From NCBI RefSeq assembly GCF_025362455.1, contig NZ_JANYGJ010000171.1, positions 1 through 11,149 of the forward strand: DNA of 11,149 bases, read 5' to 3'. Position 1 is the first letter of the stretch. Every line of letters begins with the position of its first letter. Below, one piece after another: positions 1-5,722 of this stretch. A program made the translations under genes and the position numbers. Source of the DNA: Deinococcus sp. GTDB taxonomy: Bacteria > Deinococcota > Deinococci > Deinococcales > Deinococcaceae. Under the pieces are notes generated by a model. That model had not been told where the DNA came from and did no database searches. It saw nothing but the letters and a program-made list of their open reading frames with translations.

Positions 1-140
1 GAGACCAGCAGCACGTCGCGGCCCGCGTTCGCCAGGTGCCAGGCCAGTTCGGTGCCTGCCAGTCCGGCGCCGATGACGGCCACGTCGTAGAGGTGCCCCG
101 GCTGAGGCTGGCTGCGGGGCGCGGTGCGGGGAGTGAACAT
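1..140 (-). CDS. N-terminal part of a GidA/TrmFO-like FAD-dependent protein
   Basis: Only the first 46 codons are present; the gene runs off the left edge. The ATG is at 140-138. After a Pro/Arg-rich leader of about 17 residues comes a classic Rossmann FAD-binding strand-turn-helix: YDVAVIGAGLAGTELAW, with the dinucleotide-binding GxGxxG as GAGLAG at residues 24-29, then a second strand ending DVLLV. This spacing, and the T/S-E-x-A-W after the glycines, resembles the N-terminus of the MnmG(GidA)/TrmFO group, flavoproteins that modify tRNA uridines. Many other FAD oxidoreductases begin similarly, so the substrate cannot be decided from this fragment. It is the last of seven consecutive minus-strand genes and is separated from the A+T-rich pair by about 210 bp. 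FAD binding is a confident call; the GidA-like family is tentative. Confidence 0.7.
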   Translation of the reverse strand, partial: MFTPRTAPRSQPQPGHLYDVAVIGAGLAGTELAWHLANAGRDVLLV

Positions 141-351
141 CAGTCGAGCAGTGTAGCAGAGGGGGGAAGTGGGGAGTGGGGTCTGATTTGATGTTGCAGA
201 CGTGAAAGGAGGACTATTACTAAAAATCGCCAATTTTGCTAAGATACAGGTTGAAACACTGCGAATAACATTATTTCAGCCACATTAAATCTAATACACA
301 AATATCATATTTGAGGTACATGCATTTTACTTGATACTAAATTAGATACGC
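141..351. other. Non-coding junction at the left edge of the A+T-rich island
   Basis: This 211-bp gap has no convincing gene. Composition changes inside it: up to about 200 it is G-rich like the flavoprotein side, and from about 210 to 351 it is strongly A+T-rich. A perfect 15-nt palindrome with a one-base centre lies at 299-313 (7-bp arms CAAATAT/ATATTTG). On the plus strand AAAGGAGG at 205-212 is a perfect Shine-Dalgarno-like string, but only a 28-codon GTG frame accompanies it, so it may be chance or a remnant. No strong terminator is visible for the 203-aa gene. Confidence 0.5.
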
Positions 352-963
352 TCAAACTAGAATGAACGACTCTATACCGTTGTGCTCTCTTACATCAAAA
401 TAGTTCATCAAAAAGTACCCAGATTGTCTACAGTATGGTTTGTCCACAATATTTTTTTGACGCAACGACATACCAATACTTTCAATGTAAGCAAGTGTAT
501 CGCAAAGTCGAACAGCATTAACAGAATAATAGTGTGGTTGCGGGAGCCCTAATAAGTCAAATGGTAACCAAGCGTATGAATTTGTACTTACAGTAAGTGT
601 ATGCGCCCCACCACGTTCATACATGATACTTATATTAATCACTCGCTGATGCACCTCCTTTACAACCTCTTCCTTCTCTAATTTATGTAGAACACCGTCG
701 GAAAAAATTTCGATATAGACGCCACGGTCGCTAACTATACTTTTAAAAAATTCTGCATCAAATTTGCTGGCGCTTCCATAATAAATCATCTCATCCAGCG
801 TGAGAACCATGCTTGACGAAATTATAAGCTCCGATCTCTCAAGTTTGCTTAAAATATTCTCAAGTATGGCTGCTAGACTATCAATTCCGACAGATCTAAC
901 TTCAGGCTCGAACTCCCATTCCGCCACAACGCCATCGTACCAGAGCCGCCAATTAAGAGTCAC
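352..963 (-). CDS. Acidic 203-aa protein, candidate immunity/partner protein
   Basis: I do not recognise a named family. The frame opens at a GTG (963-961) with an in-frame TAA two codons upstream, so this is the most upstream start available; a GTG pair 11 codons in (V12/V13) is an alternative. The protein has no signal peptide or membrane segment. It begins with a Trp-rich stretch (W5, W8, W16), then an amphipathic helix at about 28-43 and mixed alpha/beta sequence. By hand count it has about 28 acidic and 18 basic residues, so it is clearly acidic. It follows the 258-aa nuclease-like gene on the same strand after 56 bp and shares its A+T-rich composition, so the two probably moved and are transcribed together. 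Small size, acidity and position after a putative nuclease are what one expects of an immunity protein, but that role is inference from context. Confidence 0.55.
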   Translation of the reverse strand: MTLNWRLWYDGVVAEWEFEPEVRSVGIDSLAAILENILSKLERSELIISSSMVLTLDEMIYYGSASKFDAEFFKSIVSDRGVYIEIFSDGVLHKLEKEEVVKEVHQRVINISIMYERGGAHTLTVSTNSYAWLPFDLLGLPQPHYYSVNAVRLCDTLAYIESIGMSLRQKNIVDKPYCRQSGYFLMNYFDVREHNGIESFILV

Positions 964-1019
964 GCTTTAACGCTACCATATAGCAAGTAGCATGTCAAGA
1001 CGAGTAAGCTGCCATAGAA

Positions 1020-1796
1020 TCAATTCAGTATTATCTCATTGCCGTTCCAGTCATATATCTCAATCGCACTTCCCTGACTTTCTCTGAGGGTAATTTGCTT
1101 CTTAATCTCGTCGTAGTTCCCAGTAGCCTTAATTTCTGCAATACCACCGGTTCTGATCTCGATGGAATAGTTTTTCGTTTTCGCATCAACTTTGTTAAGT
1201 TGGTCAGTTTTATTGACTCTATTATAGAGAGAGCTTGAATCTACAATTGATTTTACCTGATAGGCGTCATCTATGACGGTTTGTACGGCCACTTGACCAT
1301 TACCATCGTAGACTATAGGTCCACTATACGTAAAGACGTCTGTATCCACACTCTTTCCATCCACGTTACCTCTTAACGAAAAGCCGGGACTTTTATCGAG
1401 TGGGATTAGTTTACTGGCGACCCTCAATTCCGACAATATTTGAAAGCCGGGTGACGGATCTCGCGGCGCTGCGATGATTGCGCTAAGTGCATCGCCATAT
1501 CCAGGCGCCTTGTCAAATTTTCCATCTTTGATTCCTCCCAAATACATGGCCCTAAACTTATTCTCTAAAGGAACAGAAGAAAAGTACTCTTTTACTTCTT
1601 CCTCACTATAATCCTTAAAGGCCAAAATTTCTATCAAAGTAGAAAAAACAGACTTTTTTGGAGATTTTTCCACTTCTTCCGTGAAGTATTGTTTACCTTG
1701 GAGTTTTCTCACTAATTCAATAAATTCGCGACTCAGAGTGCCGCCTTGATATTCATTTTGCAGTTTTTGTATTAATGCTTCATCGTTTACGCTCAT
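1020..1796 (-). CDS. Putative PD-(D/E)XK-like nuclease, toxin or defence effector (258 aa)
   Basis: The family is unrecognised. The frame is open back to 1916, but the extra 40 codons overlap the 3' end of the upstream gene and are Arg-rich out-of-frame sequence. The ATG at 1796-1794, preceded by GGTGA four bases away, is the better start. Residues 1-80 are helical and charged. The C-terminal half (about 115-258) is alpha/beta. Within it, E123 lies in the helix SELRVASKL, D151/D153 in the strand SVDTDVFTY, and Q180-x-K182 in the strand AYQVKS. This E...D...(E/Q)xK order is that of the PD-(D/E)XK nuclease core, seen in many restriction-type endonucleases and polymorphic-toxin nucleases. There is no signal peptide. 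The gene starts 55 bp after the peptidoglycan-binding gene and is followed by the acidic 203-aa gene. Coding status is fairly sure; the nuclease assignment is motif-spacing inference only. Confidence 0.6.
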   Translation of the reverse strand: MSVNDEALIQKLQNEYQGGTLSREFIELVRKLQGKQYFTEEVEKSPKKSVFSTLIEILAFKDYSEEEVKEYFSSVPLENKFRAMYLGGIKDGKFDKAPGYGDALSAIIAAPRDPSPGFQILSELRVASKLIPLDKSPGFSLRGNVDGKSVDTDVFTYSGPIVYDGNGQVAVQTVIDDAYQVKSIVDSSSLYNRVNKTDQLNKVDAKTKNYSIEIRTGGIAEIKATGNYDEIKKQITLRESQGSAIEIYDWNGNEIILN

Positions 1797-1809
1797 TTTT
1801 TCACCAAAT

Positions 1810-1838
1810 CGAAGCTGACTGCGGTAGGACGAGCTTCG
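1810..1838 (-). other. Small inverted repeat between the PG-binding and nuclease-like genes
   Basis: Perfect 7-bp arms (CGAAGCT at 1810-1816 and AGCTTCG at 1832-1838) enclose a 15-nt loop in the 55-bp gap before the 258-aa gene. On the transcribed minus strand it is followed by ATTT and then the ribosome-binding site. The stem is short and lacks a U-run, so it is a weak terminator candidate at best. It could attenuate read-through or shield the start. Confidence 0.3.
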
Positions 1839-1851
1839 TTGATGAGTCGCT

Positions 1852-2997
1852 TCACCGCCCCGCCTTAAACCCCTTCGCCTCACCCGAAAACAGCGCGTCC
1901 CAGCTCGCCCGGTCAACCTTGCCGCTGGCTCTCAACCCGTTGGCACTTTGAAAGTCATGCACGGCCCTGGCGGTGTTGGGGCCGTACCAGCCGTCGCCCT
2001 TGCCGGAGCCGGAGTTAGGGGTTCCAGCGCCGATGGTCAGCGCGATCAGGCGGTTCTGGACGGCCAGCACGTCGGGGCCACTCAGGCGCGGCGAACGCAA
2101 CTCCAGCGTGCGGGCAAAGGGCAGCGGCGCCAGGTTATGAACCGGGTGGATGATGGTCACGCCACCGATCTGGGCTGTGCTGGTTGCTGTGCTGGTTATG
2201 GTGGCGGCGCTGGGGGTCAGGCTACCGGTTTCCACCGTGCTCGTCGGTACGGGTTTGATCGGTGCTGGTTTGGGCGGTGCTGGTTTGGGCGGTGCTGGTT
2301 TCGGCGGTGCGGGCTTGGGCGTGCCCTGAGCGGTGCTCGGCGTGCTCACCCCGGATTTGCCCGGTGCGTTCAGCTCGCTGGCCTGCACGGTGGGGGCGTC
2401 GAGGTACGCCAGGCTGCGGGCCGGATTGGCCGGGTCAGCCGCCACCCGCAGATACACCGCCCCGCTGGGCGCTTTGATCCAGTTGAAGACCGTGCGCTGG
2501 TCGTCGCGGCTGCGCCAGACGCCGTACAGGTCGTCGCCCAGGGCGCTGCTGAGCTGAGCGCGAACCGCGTCCACGTCGCCGGAGAGGCCCAGACAGCGTT
2601 TGCCGGGGGTGCCCACCGCCGCGTACGCCGCCGGGCAGTTGCGCAGCACGCCGCCCAGTGCCCCGGCCAGCCGCACCGCCGCCGCCTCGATGTCGGCGGG
2701 CGTGGGCACCCCGGAGAGCGCCCCGGTTGCGCCCCCAGGCGAGGCAGTTCCAGGCAGCGCGGGCGGCAGCGCTGTCGATGGAGTAGCCGCAGAGGGGGCA
2801 GCCGTGGACGGAGTGACCGGTGCCGCCGGGGACAGTGCCGCCGGGGACAGTGCCGCCGGGGACGGTGCTGCCGGGGACAGTGCCGCCGCAGACAGTGCAG
2901 CAGACGGGGCGGGCGCCGGATTGGTCGCCGCCGCAGACATGGAGGCAGGCAGCAGCAGGCAGGGCAGCACCATCAGCGTGGCGGCGAGGCGGTTCAC
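1852..2997 (-). CDS. Exported peptidoglycan-binding-domain protein
   Basis: A GTG at 2997 is chosen, giving 381 aa. It places an export signal at the N-terminus (R3, hydrophobic stretch about 4-18, likely cleavage after SMSAAA near residue 24). The open frame runs further up to 3126, but that part overlaps the sulfurtransferase gene. Order: signal peptide; Ala/Pro/Ser-rich linker (about 25-97) made of SPAAL/SPAAP units; a compact domain of about 105 residues (99-203) with two cysteines, C121 and C135, and the segment DDLYGVWRSRDDQRTVFNWIKA, which I cannot assign; a KPAPP x4 linker (about 227-248); and a C-terminal PG_binding_1-type domain (about 298-372) with LSGPDVLAVQNRL, GDGWYGPNTARAVHDFQ and the closing G-K-V-D-x-x-S-W-x-A-L. 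The last domain should anchor the protein to the cell wall. The middle domain's role is unknown. The A+T-rich pair lies immediately downstream on the same strand. Confidence 0.85.
   Translation of the reverse strand: MNRLAATLMVLPCLLLPASMSAAATNPAPAPSAALSAAALSPAAPSPAALSPAALSPAAPVTPSTAAPSAATPSTALPPALPGTASPGGATGALSGVPTPADIEAAAVRLAGALGGVLRNCPAAYAAVGTPGKRCLGLSGDVDAVRAQLSSALGDDLYGVWRSRDDQRTVFNWIKAPSGAVYLRVAADPANPARSLAYLDAPTVQASELNAPGKSGVSTPSTAQGTPKPAPPKPAPPKPAPPKPAPIKPVPTSTVETGSLTPSAATITSTATSTAQIGGVTIIHPVHNLAPLPFARTLELRSPRLSGPDVLAVQNRLIALTIGAGTPNSGSGKGDGWYGPNTARAVHDFQSANGLRASGKVDRASWDALFSGEAKGFKAGR
2246..2320. repeat. 15-bp tandem repeat encoding KPAPP units
   Basis: Four 15-bp units start at 2261, 2276, 2291 and 2306 (consensus GGTGCTGGTTTGGGC, the first two identical), with a degenerate fifth at 2246-2260. 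The length is a multiple of three, so copy-number change would keep the frame of the peptidoglycan-binding protein. On the minus strand the units encode the repeated KPAPP linker before its wall-binding domain. Confidence 0.9.
2820..2906. repeat. 15-bp tandem repeat encoding the Ala/Pro/Ser linker
   Basis: Consecutive 15-bp units (consensus GTGCCGCCGGGGACA) start at 2820, 2835, 2850, 2865 and 2880, with a partial degenerate copy from 2895. The first two are identical. They encode the SPAAL/SPAAP-like linker just after the signal peptide of the peptidoglycan-binding protein and are in frame with it. Confidence 0.9.
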
Positions 2998-3085
2998 CCC
3001 CCAGAAATACCACGTGGCGGGCCAGGCGCAGTGCGCGAACCCCTCCAGATGCCCCGAACGTCCTCTCACCCGCCCATCAGCTCGG

Positions 3086-3982
3086 TTACTCTCCGGTCTG
3101 CCCGTCTCCAAGCTGCCCGTCTCCAAGCTGAATGGGCCGCCCGTCGTCGCTCACCCAGTCGCTCCATGATCCGGCGTACAATGCCGTGCCCGGCCCCGGT
3201 TCCCGCCCGGCCTGAGCGAGTGCGAGCAGGTTGGCCGCCGCCGAGACGCCGCTGCCGCAGTAAAGCACCACCTCGCCCGCCGGAAAGCGCCCGGCCTGTT
3301 CCTGAGCTGTCTTGAACGTTCCGTCCGGGTTCAGGCCCTGCGACCAGCTCAGGTTGACGGCGCCGGGGATGTGCCCGGCCTTCTTGTCTATCGGCTCGAT
3401 GTCGCCCCGGTAGCGCTCGGCTGCGCGGGCGTCGATCAGGGTGACGTGGGCGGGCCGGGCGGCGACCTCATCGGCGCTGAGTACCCAGCCCGGCTGAACG
3501 TGCGGCGTGAAGGTGACCGGTGCGAAGTCCGGGTCATCCAATCCGGTCTCGCCGCCCGCCGCCTGATACGCGGGCCAGCCACCGTCGAGCACCTGCACCG
3601 CTGCGTGGCCCAGCCACCTGAGCAGCCACCAGGCGTGCGCGGCGTAAAACCCCTGGCCGCTGCTGGGGTCGTCGTAGACCACGATGCGGTGCTCGCTGCC
3701 GATCCCCTGATCGCCCAGCCAGCGGGCCAGCACGTCCGGGTCTGGCAGCGGATGGCGCCCGCCCGCGCCGCCCGGCGAGACCTCAGCGCTCAGGTCGGTC
3801 TCCAGGTCGGCGTAGACGGCGCCGGGGACGTGGCCCGCCAGGTAGGCCAGGCGGCCCGTCAGTGGATCGGCCAGCGAATAGCGGGTATCGAGCACGCGCA
3901 GATGCGGGTCTGGCAGCAGCCTCAGAAAGTCGGCGGCACTGATAAGGGGGCTGCCGAGCGGGCTGATGCGGAGTGGAGTCAT
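3086..3982 (-). CDS. Two-domain sulfurtransferase (rhodanese / 3-mercaptopyruvate sulfurtransferase type)
   Basis: This 298-aa cytoplasmic enzyme carries two rhodanese domains, the usual length for the thiosulfate/mercaptopyruvate sulfurtransferase family, which transfers sulfane sulfur via a cysteine persulfide. The N-terminal non-catalytic domain (about 10-140) shows VLDTRYSL, AGHVPGAVYADL and the typical YDDPSSGQGFYAAHAWWLLRW helix region. The catalytic domain (about 165-290) has LIDARAAERYRG, GHIPGAVNL and the active-site loop CGSGVSA at 242-248 with nucleophile C242. A loop reading CGSGVT/S is more typical of mercaptopyruvate-type enzymes and CRKGV of thiosulfate-type rhodaneses, so MST activity is slightly favoured. 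The ATG at 3982 starts at the family's usual N-terminus; the open frame upstream translates a DNA repeat and is rejected. No Shine-Dalgarno is visible, so translation may be leaderless. The C-terminus ends in a duplicated QLGDG tail. Confidence 0.92.
   Translation of the reverse strand: MTPLRISPLGSPLISAADFLRLLPDPHLRVLDTRYSLADPLTGRLAYLAGHVPGAVYADLETDLSAEVSPGGAGGRHPLPDPDVLARWLGDQGIGSEHRIVVYDDPSSGQGFYAAHAWWLLRWLGHAAVQVLDGGWPAYQAAGGETGLDDPDFAPVTFTPHVQPGWVLSADEVAARPAHVTLIDARAAERYRGDIEPIDKKAGHIPGAVNLSWSQGLNPDGTFKTAQEQAGRFPAGEVVLYCGSGVSAAANLLALAQAGREPGPGTALYAGSWSDWVSDDGRPIQLGDGQLGDGQTGE
3098..3127. repeat. 15-bp duplication at the sulfurtransferase C-terminus
   Basis: Two identical 15-bp units, CTGCCCGTCTCCAAG at 3098-3112 and 3113-3127, lie just before the stop codon at 3086-3088. 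They encode the duplicated QLGDG tail, which lies outside the rhodanese fold. Confidence 0.9.
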
Positions 3983-4042
3983 GGCCAGATGGTACAGAAG
4001 ATGGTCCAGATGGTCCAGATGGTACAGAAGATGGCACAGAAG
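3981..4042. repeat. 9/12-bp mixed tandem repeat abutting the sulfurtransferase start codon
   Basis: The plus strand reads as ATGG-starting units: 8 bp (3981), 12 bp ATGGTACAGAAG (3989), 9 bp ATGGTCCAG (4001), the same 9 bp (4010), the same 12 bp (4019), and a variant 12 bp (4031). The 12+9+9 group makes a 30-bp higher-order period. The tract occupies the immediate 5' untranslated region of the sulfurtransferase gene (start codon 3982-3980), so copy number could affect its expression. Confidence 0.9.
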
Positions 4043-4089
4043 CGCTGTACTCGGTGATGGACAGTCGGCGGCAGATACGCCCCGTCTAC

Positions 4090-4875
4090 TCAGTCGCGGA
4101 CCAGCCGGGCCGAGCGTTCCAGCGGCCTGTTGCGCTCGTATTCCCACAGCGCGTAGTTCAGCCGCGCCGCGCCGACGCCCAGGTCACGGGCCACCGTCCG
4201 CACCGAGGTGGTCATCAGTGCCCGGTGGTCCGGGTCGCCGAGTTGCAGGGCGCGCTCGCTCAGGCGGCCCAGCAGCCGGACCAGCAGCGCGTCGGGCCGA
4301 ACGTACTCCGCCGGACCCAGCACCGTCAGCAACCTGCGGCACAGCAGCGGGCTCAGGCCCTGAATCCGCATCTCGCTCAGCAGCAGCCGGGCCAGCGCGT
4401 CGGCCTCGGCGTCGCTGTGACAATCAAAGTCAGCTCTGGTTTGCAGGCCCCGCAACGTCAGAAACTGCGTCATTTCGGCGCAGATTTCCAGGTTGCGGCG
4501 CCCGGCGATCATCTGCGAGTTGCCGATCATCTCCACGGCGTAGCGCTCGTAGGCGTTGGCATCGAGGGTCAACGGCAAGCTGACCAGCCTGAACTTGCTG
4601 GGTAAGCGCTCGTACTCTTCGGGATAGTGCTGCATATGTTCAAGAAACCCGCTGAATCTCAGGTCGGGATGATCCGTGAGCCCACTTCGCTCGCCAAAGC
4701 GCACAAGCGTGCGCACCAGACTGTCATACGGGCCATGAGCGCTCAGAACACAGGCCATCACAATGTAAACGCCGCTGTGCCAGAAATGCCGGGCGGGGTC
4801 CGGTACAATCCCCTTTTCAGTGACCAGATGCTGAAGTCTGGCCGTGATGTCCTGCACGAGTCGCGAATCAGCCAT
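4090..4875 (-). CDS. HhH-GPD-like DNA-glycosylase-fold protein, divergent
   Basis: This 261-aa, all-helical soluble protein has an ATG at 4875. Three segments resemble the helix-hairpin-helix base-excision glycosylase superfamily (EndoIII/MutY/AlkA). VYIVMACVLSAHGPYDSLVRTL (about 37-58) resembles the early 'LLSAQ..D' helix. IQGLSPLLCRRLLTVLG (171-187) sits where the HhH hairpin is expected. VRPDALLVRLLGRL (192-205) resembles the helix carrying the catalytic Asp, here D195. A final helix, ARLNYALWEYERN, matches the usual C-terminal end. There is no Fe-S cysteine cluster, and the hairpin lacks the canonical GxG-K, so it is neither a normal EndoIII nor a bifunctional lyase. It could be a structural relative without glycosylase activity. 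It lies between menG (94 bp upstream) and the sulfurtransferase (107 bp downstream) on the same strand, with short repeats in both gaps. The fold assignment is moderate and the function is not established. Confidence 0.6.
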   Translation of the reverse strand: MADSRLVQDITARLQHLVTEKGIVPDPARHFWHSGVYIVMACVLSAHGPYDSLVRTLVRFGERSGLTDHPDLRFSGFLEHMQHYPEEYERLPSKFRLVSLPLTLDANAYERYAVEMIGNSQMIAGRRNLEICAEMTQFLTLRGLQTRADFDCHSDAEADALARLLLSEMRIQGLSPLLCRRLLTVLGPAEYVRPDALLVRLLGRLSERALQLGDPDHRALMTTSVRTVARDLGVGAARLNYALWEYERNRPLERSARLVRD

Positions 4876-4914
4876 TCGTTCAGTGTAGGCAGATGTCCGG
4901 ATTTGTCGCCGATA

Positions 4915-4979
4915 AGTTTACAATTTGCCCGTGCAGCTTACCCGTGCAGCTTGCCCGTACAGTTTGCTCCTACAGTTTG
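4915..4979. repeat. 13-bp tandem repeat across the menG stop codon
   Basis: Four clear 13-bp units start at 4928, 4941, 4954 and 4967 (CCCGTGCAGCTTA, CCCGTGCAGCTTG, CCCGTACAGTTTG, CTCCTACAGTTTG). A weak fifth lies at 4915-4927, with 8 of 13 matches to the third. The last unit overlaps the final codons and stop of menG (4970-4972), so the repeat forms the menG 3' end and the upstream region of the glycosylase-like gene. Confidence 0.85.
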
Positions 4980-5722
4980 CTGCCCACGTGAATCGCCGCG
5001 ATGCCGAAACTCAGCAGCCGGTAGCGAACCTGAAAGCCGGTGGCGTGCATCAGCCGGGCGAGTCTGGCCGGGTCGGGAAAGGCCAGCACGCTTTCGGGCA
5101 GGTAGGTGTAGGCGCCCGCGTTGCCGCTGACCAGTGCGCCGATGCGCGGCAGAATCTGGCGAAAGTAGAATTGAAACAGGCTGCCCAGCAGCCCCGGCGC
5201 GGGCGGCGGAAACTCCAGGATCACCAGCCGCCCGCCCGGCGTCAGCACCCGCCAGAATTCGGATAAGCCGCGCTCGTAATCGGCGAAATTGCGAAAGCCG
5301 AAGGCGCAGGTCAGGCTCTGGAAGCTGGCGTCGGGGTAGGGCAACTTCAGCGCGTCGCCCTCCTCGAAGCGGATGTCGAGGTGACGGGCCGCCGCCTTGC
5401 GCTCGCCGATCTCCAGCATCTGCGGCACGAAATCGGAGGCCACCACTTCAGTCTGCGGCGAGCGCGTCTTGAGTTCGATGGCGAAGTCGCCCGTGCCGGT
5501 GGCCACGTCGAGCAGCCTCTTTGGGTGCAGCAGCAGCGCCTCGGCGGCGGCGGCGCGGCGCCAGCTTTTATCCACGCCCAGGCTGAGGAGGCGGTTGAGC
5601 AGGTCGTAGCGCGGCGCGATGTCGGCGAACATCCGCTGCACATCCCCGGCCTTGTCCTGCTTGTCGCCCACGCGGGGCATGTTCGGGGCGGCGGGCGGCA
5701 TGTGGGGCGTCATGCCGCTCAT
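4970..5722 (-). CDS. menG: Demethylmenaquinone methyltransferase (UbiE/MenG family)
   Basis: This SAM-dependent C-methyltransferase makes menaquinone from demethylmenaquinone, the last step of the pathway. The first ATG (5722) gives 250 aa. The frame also opens at a TTG at 5767, but the ATG has GGCGG just upstream and fits the family length better; ATG 5713 is also possible. Landmarks: VQRMFADIAPRYDLLNRLLSLGVDKSW (about 29-54), the UbiE N-terminal signature with Asp where the PROSITE pattern has His; the SAM-binding glycine loop LLDVATGTGDFA (70-81); the acidic end of the next strand, VVASDF (93-98); TCAFGFRNF (138-146), characteristic of this family; and RVLTPGGRLVILEF (158-171), the second signature. 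The C-terminus is complete (HVGSKL). Deinococci respire with menaquinone, so MenG fits better than UbiE. It is first of the minus-strand series and diverges from rny. Confidence 0.93.
   Translation of the reverse strand: MSGMTPHMPPAAPNMPRVGDKQDKAGDVQRMFADIAPRYDLLNRLLSLGVDKSWRRAAAAEALLLHPKRLLDVATGTGDFAIELKTRSPQTEVVASDFVPQMLEIGERKAAARHLDIRFEEGDALKLPYPDASFQSLTCAFGFRNFADYERGLSEFWRVLTPGGRLVILEFPPPAPGLLGSLFQFYFRQILPRIGALVSGNAGAYTYLPESVLAFPDPARLARLMHATGFQVRYRLLSFGIAAIHVGSKL

Larger units (their letters stand above)
205..1800. other. A+T-rich two-gene island, probably acquired horizontally
   Basis: Sampled 60-base lines in this stretch are about 63 % A+T (361-420) and 68 % A+T (1201-1260), while the flanking genes are strongly G+C-rich. 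The change is abrupt at both ends: near 205-215 on the left, and near 1800 on the right, just past the start codon of the 258-aa gene. The two genes inside use A/T-ending codons (AAA, ATT, TTT) that are rare in the neighbours. No transposase, integrase, tRNA or obvious target-site duplication flanks the island, so the insertion mechanism cannot be read from the window. Edges are approximate. Confidence 0.7.

Noticed and set aside
202..288. 28-codon plus-strand frame from a GTG in the island junction
   Set aside because: The GTG overlaps the Shine-Dalgarno-like string instead of following it. The peptide shows no recognisable feature and there is no promoter evidence.
1797..1916. N-terminal extension of the 258-aa protein to a start at 1916
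   Set aside because: It overlaps the upstream gene in another frame, encodes Arg-rich non-protein-like sequence, and has no ribosome-binding site. The ATG at 1796 has GGTGA in place. It is kept only as a question about a fusion.
2817..2906. CRISPR array
   Set aside because: The units are contiguous 15-bp copies with no unique spacers and lie in frame inside a coding sequence.
1948..3315. 455-codon plus-strand frame across the PG-binding and sulfurtransferase genes
   Set aside because: The translation is Arg/Gly/Cys-rich with repeats produced by the 15-bp DNA repeats. It crosses two real minus-strand genes and has no recognisable domain.
3983..4147. 55-codon extension of the sulfurtransferase
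   Set aside because: It is translated from the 9/12-bp repeat (LYHLDHLDHL) and overlaps the 3' end of the glycosylase-like gene. Family members start at the position of the ATG at 3982.
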